Origin: Microcaldota archaeon
GTDB lineage: Archaea; Micrarchaeota; Micrarchaeia; Micrarchaeales; CABMGC01
Assembly: GCA_021804095.1 (NCBI GenBank)
Contig: JAJZKQ010000005.1
Coordinates: forward strand, 1-38,860
Reading direction: 5' to 3'
Length of the DNA: 38,860 nucleotides
The notes under the pieces are model-generated. The model did not search any database. It saw only the letters and a list, made by a program, of their open reading frames with translations, and was not told where the DNA came from. This document shows, in pieces, positions 7,901 through 17,799 of this stretch (its first letter is position 1; each line of letters begins with the position of its first letter). The position numbers and the translations under genes are program-made.

Positions 7901-10900
7901 TTACCGGTTCCTTTTATGGCTGGAGGGTTTTTTGGTGTCTAGATGTTTTCTCTGCCGCTTCTTATGGTGCTCTTTCCTGTATAGGATTATTGCGAGGACT
8001 ACAAAAACAGTGATTACTATCCCGATAGCGCTGATGTTTCCGACTCCAAGCTCGAACAAGCCTATTGATGCGATAGTCGCTGATTCGTTTGGTGCCCAGA
8101 AGTAGCTTATGGCGTTGAAAGAGACTGGAGCAGTAGGAAGAGCGCCTATTATGCTGTTCACTGAGCCTACCAGAGGCTCCTGGATTGCCGTAATCGGCTG
8201 TACTGAATCGCCATAATATACGGCTTGGATGTTGACCTGCCCTATTCCACATGCATTTGTACTATAGGTAAAGAATCCATTAGACGCTGTTGAAGTTACA
8301 CCGACTAAACCATATTGGCTGTTGCATATGCCATTTCCTGTGACAGCGTTGGGAATGCAGAAGGCCTGGCCTGAAGGTTGTGATGGGCAGGTTGCAGGCA
8401 GCCCGAACGCGCCGTATATATTGCATGTGTCTTGTGTTGTGTAAAGGAGAGATTGTGGCGGAGGGCCGCATGAAGATGGCGCATAATAAGTAACAGTGCT
8501 GGCTCCTGCCTGTAGGCCTCTCCACATGGGATCTGCAAGGTTGCATTGGCTGGGATATGGTGTACCTGCCGGCATATACGGAGAGGTTGATGAACCGAAT
8601 GCACATAATTGTGCCTGTTGTGGATTCATTATATTCCCGTTTGCAGTGACATAATTCATGTCCTGTCCCATGTATATGTATATGCTTCCTCCGGATAATG
8701 GATTGAAACTCTGGTTTATAGCTCCAAAACCATTATACGAGTTCTCTCCGGCTATTCCTGTGATTGTGAGCGTAGTCTGGTTGGGATTCTGGAAGTCTAC
8801 ATTTGCGCTTGCATTCAGGCTTATTGTGGTTATGTTTGCTACGTCTGCGTCTATAGGAGCAAATATGGTATTGTTGAATCTGTCCAGGAATGCCAGTAGA
8901 ATACGCTGGTAACCATTTAGCTGTGGGGCGTAGAGCATTGTGGGATCCGAGAATATCTCTTCTTTATACCAGTCGAAGAGGCTGACTGTGCCTGAGTATG
9001 GCTGCTGTGAATATTCGGGTATAAATATGTAATTGGAAGTGTATGGGGATATTGGCAGGGTAGTTACAGAAGAATATGCAGGTCCTGAATTGGGAAACGA
9101 TCCGCTGTTGACCGGAGCGGAAGTTATTGTCTGATAAGACTGCGAGGCTCTCGTGAATGTCTGTACAAGGAATTGAAGCTGCTGCATGGCATTCAAAAGG
9201 TAAATTATTCCTCCCGGGCTCTCGGTAGCCACATATGAGCTAGAGAATAATCTGTCGCCGGTAGTATTGAGAAGTATATGATGGCTTAGAAACAAGCCGT
9301 AATCTGAGAGATTCTGTACGTAGTATGGGCCTCCGTTTCCGTATTGCAGGTAGGTATCCCCCCCTTCTACGTTTGCAGTAAGATACGCTGAAGAAGCTTC
9401 TGGAGTTGGTGCATATGAGTATACAGTCTGGCTCTGTATGTTTGGGGGCATGTGCGAAAGAACGCTCCCCGCGGCAGAACATACGGAACAGCCAAATGCA
9501 GTAGAGTAGCATCCTGATGCGGGTGATAGAGCAAAATTATAGAAGGTTTGAGTGAGCGTATAGGTATATTTGTAGCCTATTAGTGCTTCTCCGCTCACTC
9601 TGCTGGAAAGTGTCACTGATGAAGGGATGTTATTTCCTGGGAGCTGCGTGAATGATGGAGCAGATGTCTGGTATGGCTGGCCTAGGTTTTGTGCCTGCGT
9701 TCCCGCAGTTAGGGATGCTCCTCCGAGAATTCCGGATTGGCTGGTGGCGCAGAGAGTAGGACTCTGGAAATTCTGGAGCTGCTTGCTGCACTCTTCCTGG
9801 GTAGTAGTGGTTGCAGATGTTGCTGCCCCCGAAGCTGTGCTTCCGCCATTTGTCAAGAATAGGTTTTGTGGTGTTCCTCCGCCTCCTGTGAATTGGGAGT
9901 AGTACTGATTTGCATATGCTAGAATCTGCTGCGATCCCTGGTTTTCTTCATAGAAGAAAGGATCTCCGGTTGTATATATAGGAGGCAGGAGATTAGCCAT
10001 ATTTGGATATGCGTTGCATGTGCCTCCTCCGGCGGCAGTATAACAGATGAATGGAGGGGTTCCTTCCCTGATTTTCGTATAATTCTCGAGATTAAACTTT
10101 GATATTAAAAGTTCCGGGTATTGGAATTCTGAAGGCTCGTTCTGGTTTACATTGTTCCCGGTGTTTTGCGGCATTAGTATAGATACTGTTCCATTTGCGT
10201 CGACAGACATGCTTATTTTTGTACCACAGCCGGTAAAGAACTGTGATCCCCAGCTTATAATTGAGCCTAAAGTACTCTGCGCTGCTGAAACAGGCGTGCA
10301 TCCATAGGATGATAGCTCGGGTCCTACAGCATACGTCGAGCTTGGAAGTATTGTAGATTCTGTTTGCACGCAGGTTGGAGCGCCGCAGAAGCTGAGGCTC
10401 CCTACAGTTGCAGATATTATCCAGCCATACGGAGGATAGGTCTCTTTCGGAGAGAGCGAGGCTGTCAGGGAGTAGTAGTTGGTACTTAGGGAGTAGGCAT
10501 TATTTACGCATTTGTAGTTGTATCCTGAAGGTATCGGAGTCACATATCCCTCCCCGACTGATACTGATGAAGTAGTGCCGCAAGGCGAGTTGATGTCAGG
10601 CTCCGGAACGCAGCCTGCGCTACAGGAGCTCGGAGGAGGCACATCTGTTCCGCCAGTATAGCAGACGTTTGTATCCAGATTCGCGTTTGAGCATGTATTC
10701 TGTGCAAATATATCGTTGAATTTGGAAGGATCTACAGGAACATTTGCTCCTGTGGAATTTATAGCCCTGAGCATTAATATGTTGAAGTTTGTGCCGCTTG
10801 CGAGCTGGCCTCTCCAATTGTCTAGCACATAAAGGTAGCCGTTTATGTTTGCAATCGCAAGAGGGTGATGGTTTCCCGGTTGGTCCAGGTCTGCGCTCTG

Positions 10901-13900
10901 CACCGAGAGTCCCGATTGCAGGTTAGGCATTGGAATAGGATAATTGAAGAGCCCTCCGTTGTTAAGCCAGTATGCTATGTCAAGCACAGCAGTATATCCC
11001 GGAATTATTGTAGATGAGGAAATCTGTGAAGAGCCTGAAGAGATCTGCTGGGATGCGCTTCCTGCTACTCCCGCATTTGCGCCTGGATATATCTGCCCGA
11101 ATGTCAGAGGTATTGTATATAGATACCCAAGGTTGGTTCCGCTGAATACTAAAACGCCTCCGTAGTTGGGGCTTGCAAGGTATACATTCTCGCCACTTGG
11201 TGAAGATGCTATTTCAGTGAATGTAGGCAGGGATATTGAAGATGGTACTTTACCTACTGAAAATTGGTCGCAGATTGCACTTGCTGTTGGTGGACAGATC
11301 TTTCCGTTTATCAGTACGTTGGCAACCTTTACGATGTAAGGGTTGTTTCCGTTTGTAGTTGCGACTCCGGTCAGGAAAATGTCCCCATTTGCGTCAGTCG
11401 AGATATTATATGGAACAAAATTGCATGCGGGATTTAAGTATTCTTGAGTCGATCCCAGAGGTATTGCATATGGATCTGTCGGTTGTGTTAGTGATGGCTG
11501 CAGGCCGGTAGGTGAGCATAGCCCATAAACTTGAGGCTCAACAGTCAGGGATGCCGAATTTGTATTTCCTGTGGCATCGTCTTTTACATAATAAATGTAT
11601 GAGCCTACAGGAAGGCCCGATGGAGTAGAGTAGGTTGCTTCTCCTGTTCCTGAGGCTAATGTTGTACCCAGAGGAGATTGGATTTGGCATGGATCTGTTG
11701 AAGGCGTGCAGTATGCGTTTATAGTCGTAGTTTGAGGATAATTCACTGCACTGTCCTGTATTGTTATTAGAACCTGTCCTGTTGAAGCAGAAGGCTGAGC
11801 AGCCTGGAAGGTAAGATTATAGCTTTCATTTCTTCCGTTAAAAGGAGCACCGGAAATGATTCCCGAAGAGGCCTGCTGGGAGGTTGTGGGTAGTGTGGTT
11901 GTTGTTCCCGGACCCGTGGTGATTGTTCCGGTAGTCGATGTAGTGGTACCTGATGTTGCGGCATTGAAGAGGCTTGTTATAGGTATTATATTTACTATGT
12001 ATGACTGATATGCCTGTACATTCATAACATTATACCAGTAGTTGCTCCATGTCTGGCTCCATGTAGACTGACATGTGCTTTCGCTTGAACATATTGCATC
12101 CGAGGTTCCTAAAGGAGGGAGAGGAACATTCGTTGCGTTGTAATATCCTCTAGGGAAATCCTTTATGATAGCTATCTCGTATGCGTTATTTTGACTGGGG
12201 TTCTGGAACAATACATATACATATCCATTTCCTGGAGATGTCATTGATATGGGACTCGTGATGCCATATGCGGACATCTGGGAGAGATACGGAGGGGTGG
12301 AAATTATGCCGGAGGTTGCTATAAGGCCTGCGCCGTAGCCTCCGCTTTCACACGGGTCTCCTGTTGGCAGATACTGGCAATAGGCACTGTTTCCGTATCC
12401 GCCGCAGGCGCTTGGGCCGTATGTGCACCATGGATTGAAGTTTGTGCCGCCGGCGCTTAGAACATATGCATCCTGAAATGACCCCACTACAGTAGTGGCG
12501 CTTCCGGTACATGAACTGAAGGTAGTTCCGGTGCAGCTTACCATGTTCGGGTGCGCGCAGTTGTTTATCTGCATTATGCCTACGTCAAGACTTTCCTGGC
12601 CCGCGTTTGCGCCTTTGATACAGACCTTGCCGTTATTATGCATGTTGTGTGAATTGAGGGAGCTTTCAGCCTCGCTTATTGCCACAACAGTATCGAGACC
12701 TATAGTAGTTACAGTGGTTCCGGTATTTTCGAAACCGGCCTGCTGTGCGCAGGCGTCGGCCTGCTGCCTTGATAAGACAATTGTGTCTGTAGGACATGAT
12801 CCCAGGGCAACCGGGTTCGTGTTCTGTGTTGGAATTGTAGGAATAACAGACGGAGTGGTGCTGGAGGAAGAAGGATTTGTAGATGATGGAGTAAGAGTCT
12901 GTGAGGGAAGTTGTGTTGGAGTCCCTGTCGTGGGAGATATTGTGCCGGCGGCCGGCGGCGGAGTTGATACGCCTCCGCTTGAGGTGAATGTATAATACAT
13001 CACAGGATTTGGGGTTGCAGTCAGATTTATGCCTGAACCGCTCTGCGGCAGATATGAAAGTACATTATTCTGGTTTTGAAATATGAATATTCCGGGGAGA
13101 TTTATGGGAAACTGGTCTATGGAATAATTAGGAGTATAATATGTCCACGGATTAAATATGCTCTCTGATTCACGGGTTAATCCCTGAATCTCACCGGGAA
13201 CGCCAGGCGTCAGCGCTATGCTGTAATTGAAATATAGCAGAGGAAGAACATTGGTATCGATGGTTGCCTCTCCGAATGTTCCTATGGTTGGAGCGAGATA
13301 ATAGAGTCCTGTAGATGAAGGAGAGCCTGGAACTGAAGAAGGCGAAGGAGCTCCTGAGATCGGCTGGTATAATGTCCTTCTCTGGTTAGTATTGTTTGGA
13401 AGGGTATTCTTTCCGGTGTAAGGAAGGTCTCCTGCGCCTCCGGCTCCTACACTGGGGCATTGTCCATTTATGCTTGCACCTCCGTCTGCAATGCACCCTG
13501 TGATTCCGCCTACGCTGGATGTTGGACCAATGATTGAGCCTACTCCCTGTGCTCCTATAACACCCGAGATAGACGGTTGTATGGCTCCGGGAACCTGGGT
13601 ATTCTGCATGCTTGCGGCTGGCTGCCCATTCAGGCTTATCAGCTCATTGAAAGGTATATAATTGTTTGACATGCTTGTGAGGCTTGTGGATTCCCTATAA
13701 TTATATGACCAGGTACAGAAGCCCGTAGTAAGTAAGAGGCCCCTTGCGGCATCGCTGTTCTGTGCTGCTGCATGCTGGAAGTTTGCATACTCTACATTCC
13801 AGGTCCATACGGCATTCTGCGCCATTGATGGCACTTGTTGAAATATGTATGAGTCTGTACTGTATCCGTTTGAGAGCATACCGTCCACTTCTGGAGAATA

Positions 13901-16900
13901 TGTAAGAACATTAAGCGATAAGATTCCCGGATTTTCAACGCTTAGAGGCTGTACTATAGAGTATGCGCATGTGGAGAGAAGCACTGCCTCTGCCTGAAGA
14001 GGGTTTGAAATTGCTGAAGGGCTTGGCAGAGGGATACACGGACTGTTCGTATGCACTGTTGTGCTTATGCTGATTATTGTATCCAGAGTGCTTCCAATGG
14101 CAATGCAGGCATCTCCTGCTACATTCATGCCCTGATTGGCCTCAAAATACATATCATTTGTAGGATCTGGAGACGGAGCTGTCGGGCATGTGAGAAACCA
14201 TGGGGCATTCTGCTGGTTGTATACCGCCACCTGGGTTGCTGGGGAAAACTGGTATGGAGAGCTTACAGATATCGTCTGTTTTTGTGGTATCAGATTTATG
14301 TTTGTGGATATCGATTGGCCTGGAGATACACCTTGCGCTGCAGGTTGGGCTGGTTGTGAACCGGATGCAGGGGAAGCTGCTGAGCCTGACTGTTGGTATA
14401 CCTGATTGCCGAGAGTGGCGTTCGATGTTATGGTAATGGCATGTGTTCCTAGAGCTTGATCGCCTATTGTGCTGGAAGAAGACGAGGAGGATGATGAAGA
14501 AGGTGAGCTTTGCGATGCGGCTGGCTGTCCGGGATTTATCACCAGGGATGATCCTATTGATTGGTTAGTGTTGAAAGGTGTGCTGACTGAACCGACTCCG
14601 GTGACAGTGACCACTGAAGATCCGAAGTTTGATAGAACGAAGTATGCATTCAGGGCTGCGCTGGCATATCCTACCGTGCTTCCTATTGCGCCGATCATGC
14701 CCGAAGGTACGCCTGAAGCTGCCATTGCCTTTCCAAGATCTATATTTAATCCTGAAGTTAGCATCGCTCCGCCTATGCCTACATTCCCGCCAAGTGTTCC
14801 TGAGACTATTCCTCCTGCGCCGAAAGTTGTGCTTGTGCCGTAGCCTGTAAGTATGTTCCCAAGACTTAGGCCCGGAATGCTGCCTAAGTTGAGCCCGGGT
14901 ATATTGAAATTAGACAAATCTAAGCCAGGTATTCCGGGAATAAGACCATTAAGCCCGGGAAGAACACCCTGAAGGTTTGGCAGCGGCCCGAATAGATTTT
15001 GTATGCCTTCACAGGCAACAGCCACCAGGCATCCTCCGCCTCCTAGGGAGCCTATTCCTGGGATTCCGAAGCCGTTTCCGAAGCCCAAGCCGCTTATGTA
15101 CTGGTTTATATCTGGAAGTTGAGTGTTTAGAAGTCCTCCAAGTCCGGGGATTCCTGGGAGAAGGCCTGAAAGGCCTCCCAGGCCGCCAACTGTACTTTGA
15201 GGAAGTATGAAATTTACGCTCGAGAGTGCTGAAACCGGAAGAATACCTCCCAGAAGAGTGCCGTAGCCAGTGGTAAGGCCTACGGCTGCGTTTGTTCCGC
15301 CGTTAAGGCCCGAGGCAGCGGTTATTCCTACAGGGAGATTTCCAAGATTAAGGGCAAATGCGGCAGTGGTGGGCTGATTGAGGACACCGGACTGCATCGC
15401 CGAGAGAGCCTCCAGAGCAGTGCCATAACCGCCGTTTGCCATCAGGCCCACAGCATAAGGATCTCCGGACATAAGACCCATTGCTCCGTATGCCATAGGA
15501 CCGCCGTAATATCCGCCAAGGGCGCCGAGACTTGTTCCTACAGTGCCTCCTGAGCCGTACATATTCATAAGTTCTCCGGATCCCATAAGGCCAGTAGAGC
15601 CCGAGTATGCTCCGGCATATGTAAGCCCGTTGCCCAGGGTGGTGCCTCCCTGGAGAAGTGAGAGTGCGCCTCCTGCGGCTTCAAGAGATGTGGATCCGGT
15701 AAGTGCTCCTGCGATAAACAGTGGATTTGATCCTGTCTGAAAACCTCCCTGGAGAAGCGACAAGGCAGAGGCTGCCTGCATGAGATGGGAAGATCCGGAA
15801 AGCATTGCCATTGCCATTGTGAGAGTGCCTATGTTTCCTCCGCCCTGGAGCGCAGCAAGAGCATAGCTTGCGGGAATTGCGTAGTTGCTATAGCCAAGCA
15901 TCGAAGCTGCTGATAGAGCGAAATATCCGGCATTCACATTTTGATAATACTCTCCGCCAAGCATTGCTGCGTCCATCAGAGCAGGAGAGCCTGTAGATGC
16001 GCCGACGCCTGCGAGCAGTCCTGGAATGCCGCCTATTGAGTATCCGCCCATAAGGGAGCCAGCAGCGACAAGACCCATGTTGCCTGTTGCCGCGCCGGCG
16101 GCCTCCATCAGATATCCATAATTTGTGCCTGGAATTCCGGCCTGCAGCTGGTAGAGCGCGCTTGTACCTAGTGCTGCTGCAGCCGGGTTTCCTGAATATG
16201 ACGCAGCTAGCGAAGTTCCTATACCTAGAAGTTGGCCGGAATTGAGGCCTGCGCCAAGTTCGGATCCTACAACATACGATACTGATGAAGATATTGCACC
16301 TGGAACAGCGACAGGCAGGGCCATCTGCAAGGCGGACATAGCGCTGTATGGAGTGAGCCCCTGAGTTGCCGCTCCAACCGCGAGGCCTATGCCTGCTGAG
16401 GAGCTTCCAGCAATAGACGGCATCTGGTCAAGAAGTATGTAGCTTAACTGGCCTGCATTCATGTACTCTGGATTGGTTGCGGTTACCATGTAGGATCCGT
16501 TTGCAATCTGCGTGTATGGCAGGCCGGTAGGAGGTACTCCCAGTACGGAGCCAAACTGATAAGGATTTACATTGTAGCCTCCAGGATAACCTCCTCCGAG
16601 ATATGAAGGTATAGATGTCTCAAGAGACGAGCCCATGTTTGATGCGAAGTCTTCGGAGGCATAAGCTGCTATGCCGCTTCCGAGGTTTTGTGAAACCTGT
16701 GAAGAGAGGCTGCTGCTGAGCTGTGCCGTAAGCTGTGATGAGAGGTCAGAGGCAAGCTGTGTTGAGAGCGACTGGGATATGTTCTGAATGAGATTTTTGC
16801 TGAGCTTTGTTGTGGTGCTGTTTGAGATTGCCGATGTGCTTGCTGAATAGATGGATTGGTTGAGCTGGTTCTCCAGGCTCTGGTTTATTAGCAGGGATAT

Positions 16901-17734
16901 GTTGCTCTGAAGTCCTGCTGTTGCAAGGGCAGTCGGTATGCTGTTCTTCAGTGAAGTTGCCAGATCTGCACCTATCGCGGTTGAGAGTGTCTTTGAGAGG
17001 ATCGGCTGCATTGTCTTGGATAGATTGCTGTTTATGCTTGAGGCTATATAAGAGGATATTTGGCTTGGGGAAGGCCCTGATGTTCCAGGAAGAGTGTTAT
17101 CTCTCGTATAGTTGATAGTTCCTGCAGCTACTATCGGTATTACCTCGGATAATGATTGCGATAGGCTTTGCGAGAGTGTGGGAGGCAGGTTGTTGTATAG
17201 CGATGAGCTTAGCGAGGCTCCAAGTGAGACTGCTATTGCCTTTGGAAGAACAGATGCCATGCTTGCTGGAAGTGTGTAAGAGAGGCTTTGCGAGAGAGTG
17301 GAAGATAATGGGTTTACATATGATTTTGCTATGTTTATCGCAGTCTGGTTTGTGCTCTGGTTTACAGCGGCAGGTAAGGCAGAATTCAGCGAGTTTGAGA
17401 ATACGCTGTAAAGTACAGTCTGGTTGAGCGACTGGTTTAGTGCGTTATAAATAGCATATGAAACTGAAGCCGGAAGCGTTACGTTGAAGGATATTGCATT
17501 TATAGGTATTGGCATATTTGTCGAGTATTCTGTCAGTGTGCCATTGACCGGATTTGTAGCAGGAACAGTGATATTGACATTTAGAACGGTAGGAGGTATG
17601 TTTATGGTTATGTTCTGTGCTGTGAAGGAGGGAGTTGTTGCGCTTAAGAGAGAAAGCATTGACAGAACAGTAATTATAGAGATTAGAAAAGGAATCTTGT
17701 TTTTTAGGTAAATGTTTTGACGCATGTGCTCCAA
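7901..17734 (-). CDS. Giant (about 3277 aa) modular, membrane-anchored surface/secreted protein (ATG 17725 probably the start)
   Basis: N-terminal signal/anchor (NKIPFLISIITVLSMLSLLSATT), Ser/Asn/Leu heptad-like region, Gly/Ala-rich repeats of about 32 aa, Ser/Thr linkers, lysozyme/SLT-like domain, propeller-like segment, C-terminal TM plus basic tail (ISAIGIVITVFVVLAIILYRKEHHKKRQRKH). One uninterrupted frame. Confidence 0.88.
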   Translation of the reverse strand: MEHMRQNIYLKNKIPFLISIITVLSMLSLLSATTPSFTAQNITINIPPTVLNVNITVPATNPVNGTLTEYSTNMPIPINAISFNVTLPASVSYAIYNALNQSLNQTVLYSVFSNSLNSALPAAVNQSTNQTAINIAKSYVNPLSSTLSQSLSYTLPASMASVLPKAIAVSLGASLSSSLYNNLPPTLSQSLSQSLSEVIPIVAAGTINYTRDNTLPGTSGPSPSQISSYIASSINSNLSKTMQPILSKTLSTAIGADLATSLKNSIPTALATAGLQSNISLLINQSLENQLNQSIYSASTSAISNSTTTKLSKNLIQNISQSLSTQLASDLSSQLTAQLSSSLSSQVSQNLGSGIAAYASEDFASNMGSSLETSIPSYLGGGYPGGYNVNPYQFGSVLGVPPTGLPYTQIANGSYMVTATNPEYMNAGQLSYILLDQMPSIAGSSSAGIGLAVGAATQGLTPYSAMSALQMALPVAVPGAISSSVSYVVGSELGAGLNSGQLLGIGTSLAASYSGNPAAAALGTSALYQLQAGIPGTNYGYLMEAAGAATGNMGLVAAGSLMGGYSIGGIPGLLAGVGASTGSPALMDAAMLGGEYYQNVNAGYFALSAASMLGYSNYAIPASYALAALQGGGNIGTLTMAMAMLSGSSHLMQAASALSLLQGGFQTGSNPLFIAGALTGSTSLEAAGGALSLLQGGTTLGNGLTYAGAYSGSTGLMGSGELMNMYGSGGTVGTSLGALGGYYGGPMAYGAMGLMSGDPYAVGLMANGGYGTALEALSAMQSGVLNQPTTAAFALNLGNLPVGITAASGLNGGTNAAVGLTTGYGTLLGGILPVSALSSVNFILPQSTVGGLGGLSGLLPGIPGLGGLLNTQLPDINQYISGLGFGNGFGIPGIGSLGGGGCLVAVACEGIQNLFGPLPNLQGVLPGLNGLIPGIPGLDLSNFNIPGLNLGSIPGLSLGNILTGYGTSTTFGAGGIVSGTLGGNVGIGGAMLTSGLNIDLGKAMAASGVPSGMIGAIGSTVGYASAALNAYFVLSNFGSSVVTVTGVGSVSTPFNTNQSIGSSLVINPGQPAASQSSPSSSSSSSSSSTIGDQALGTHAITITSNATLGNQVYQQSGSAASPASGSQPAQPAAQGVSPGQSISTNINLIPQKQTISVSSPYQFSPATQVAVYNQQNAPWFLTCPTAPSPDPTNDMYFEANQGMNVAGDACIAIGSTLDTIISISTTVHTNSPCIPLPSPSAISNPLQAEAVLLSTCAYSIVQPLSVENPGILSLNVLTYSPEVDGMLSNGYSTDSYIFQQVPSMAQNAVWTWNVEYANFQHAAAQNSDAARGLLLTTGFCTWSYNYRESTSLTSMSNNYIPFNELISLNGQPAASMQNTQVPGAIQPSISGVIGAQGVGSIIGPTSSVGGITGCIADGGASINGQCPSVGAGGAGDLPYTGKNTLPNNTNQRRTLYQPISGAPSPSSVPGSPSSTGLYYLAPTIGTFGEATIDTNVLPLLYFNYSIALTPGVPGEIQGLTRESESIFNPWTYYTPNYSIDQFPINLPGIFIFQNQNNVLSYLPQSGSGINLTATPNPVMYYTFTSSGGVSTPPPAAGTISPTTGTPTQLPSQTLTPSSTNPSSSSTTPSVIPTIPTQNTNPVALGSCPTDTIVLSRQQADACAQQAGFENTGTTVTTIGLDTVVAISEAESSLNSHNMHNNGKVCIKGANAGQESLDVGIMQINNCAHPNMVSCTGTTFSSCTGSATTVVGSFQDAYVLSAGGTNFNPWCTYGPSACGGYGNSAYCQYLPTGDPCESGGYGAGLIATSGIISTPPYLSQMSAYGITSPISMTSPGNGYVYVLFQNPSQNNAYEIAIIKDFPRGYYNATNVPLPPLGTSDAICSSESTCQSTWSQTWSNYWYNVMNVQAYQSYIVNIIPITSLFNAATSGTTTSTTGTITTGPGTTTTLPTTSQQASSGIISGAPFNGRNESYNLTFQAAQPSASTGQVLITIQDSAVNYPQTTTINAYCTPSTDPCQIQSPLGTTLASGTGEATYSTPSGLPVGSYIYYVKDDATGNTNSASLTVEPQVYGLCSPTGLQPSLTQPTDPYAIPLGSTQEYLNPACNFVPYNISTDANGDIFLTGVATTNGNNPYIVKVANVLINGKICPPTASAICDQFSVGKVPSSISLPTFTEIASSPSGENVYLASPNYGGVLVFSGTNLGYLYTIPLTFGQIYPGANAGVAGSASQQISSGSSQISSSTIIPGYTAVLDIAYWLNNGGLFNYPIPMPNLQSGLSVQSADLDQPGNHHPLAIANINGYLYVLDNWRGQLASGTNFNILMLRAINSTGANVPVDPSKFNDIFAQNTCSNANLDTNVCYTGGTDVPPPSSCSAGCVPEPDINSPCGTTSSVSVGEGYVTPIPSGYNYKCVNNAYSLSTNYYSLTASLSPKETYPPYGWIISATVGSLSFCGAPTCVQTESTILPSSTYAVGPELSSYGCTPVSAAQSTLGSIISWGSQFFTGCGTKISMSVDANGTVSILMPQNTGNNVNQNEPSEFQYPELLISKFNLENYTKIREGTPPFICYTAAGGGTCNAYPNMANLLPPIYTTGDPFFYEENQGSQQILAYANQYYSQFTGGGGTPQNLFLTNGGSTASGAATSATTTTQEECSKQLQNFQSPTLCATSQSGILGGASLTAGTQAQNLGQPYQTSAPSFTQLPGNNIPSSVTLSSRVSGEALIGYKYTYTLTQTFYNFALSPASGCYSTAFGCSVCSAAGSVLSHMPPNIQSQTVYSYAPTPEASSAYLTANVEGGDTYLQYGNGGPYYVQNLSDYGLFLSHHILLNTTGDRLFSSSYVATESPGGIIYLLNAMQQLQFLVQTFTRASQSYQTITSAPVNSGSFPNSGPAYSSVTTLPISPYTSNYIFIPEYSQQPYSGTVSLFDWYKEEIFSDPTMLYAPQLNGYQRILLAFLDRFNNTIFAPIDADVANITTISLNASANVDFQNPNQTTLTITGIAGENSYNGFGAINQSFNPLSGGSIYIYMGQDMNYVTANGNIMNPQQAQLCAFGSSTSPYMPAGTPYPSQCNLADPMWRGLQAGASTVTYYAPSSCGPPPQSLLYTTQDTCNIYGAFGLPATCPSQPSGQAFCIPNAVTGNGICNSQYGLVGVTSTASNGFFTYSTNACGIGQVNIQAVYYGDSVQPITAIQEPLVGSVNSIIGALPTAPVSFNAISYFWAPNESATIASIGLFELGVGNISAIGIVITVFVVLAIILYRKEHHKKRQRKHLDTKKPSSHKRNR
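12300..12800 (-). other. Lysozyme-like / SLT lytic transglycosylase-like domain inside the giant protein
   Basis: TVVAISEAESSLNSHNMHNNG...ESLDVGIMQINNCAHPN...DAYVLSAGGTNFNPWCTYGPSACGGYGNSAYC resembles the lysozyme-like superfamily pattern E-S ... (D/Y)xGxxQIN ... PW. Confidence 0.65.
15400..16190 (-). repeat. Gly/Ala-rich tandem protein repeats of 31-36 aa in the giant protein
   Basis: Units such as GSSHLMQAASALSLLQGGFQTGSNPLFIAGALT / GSTSLEAAGGALSLLQGGTTLGNGLTYAGAYS / GSTGLMGSGELMNMYGSGGTVGTSLGALGGYYG. Confidence 0.7.
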
Positions 17735-17799
17735 TCCACAACGAGATTACGATATCAAGCTATTTATTATTATCCGTGAGAGACTAACGGCGCGTTTGC

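Noticed and set aside
12495-12995. 166-aa + strand ORF antisense to the giant gene
   Set aside because: Lies wholly opposite a coherent domain-bearing frame; composition mirrors the sense codons and no family is recognisable. The same applies to 14051..14436, 14469..14843, 14977..15210 and 15543..15740.
7901-17734. Possibility that the giant ORF is several fused genes or a frameshift artefact
   Set aside because: The frame is continuous with consistent secreted-protein composition, one N-terminal signal/anchor and one C-terminal TM; no internal stop or composition break suggests fusion error.
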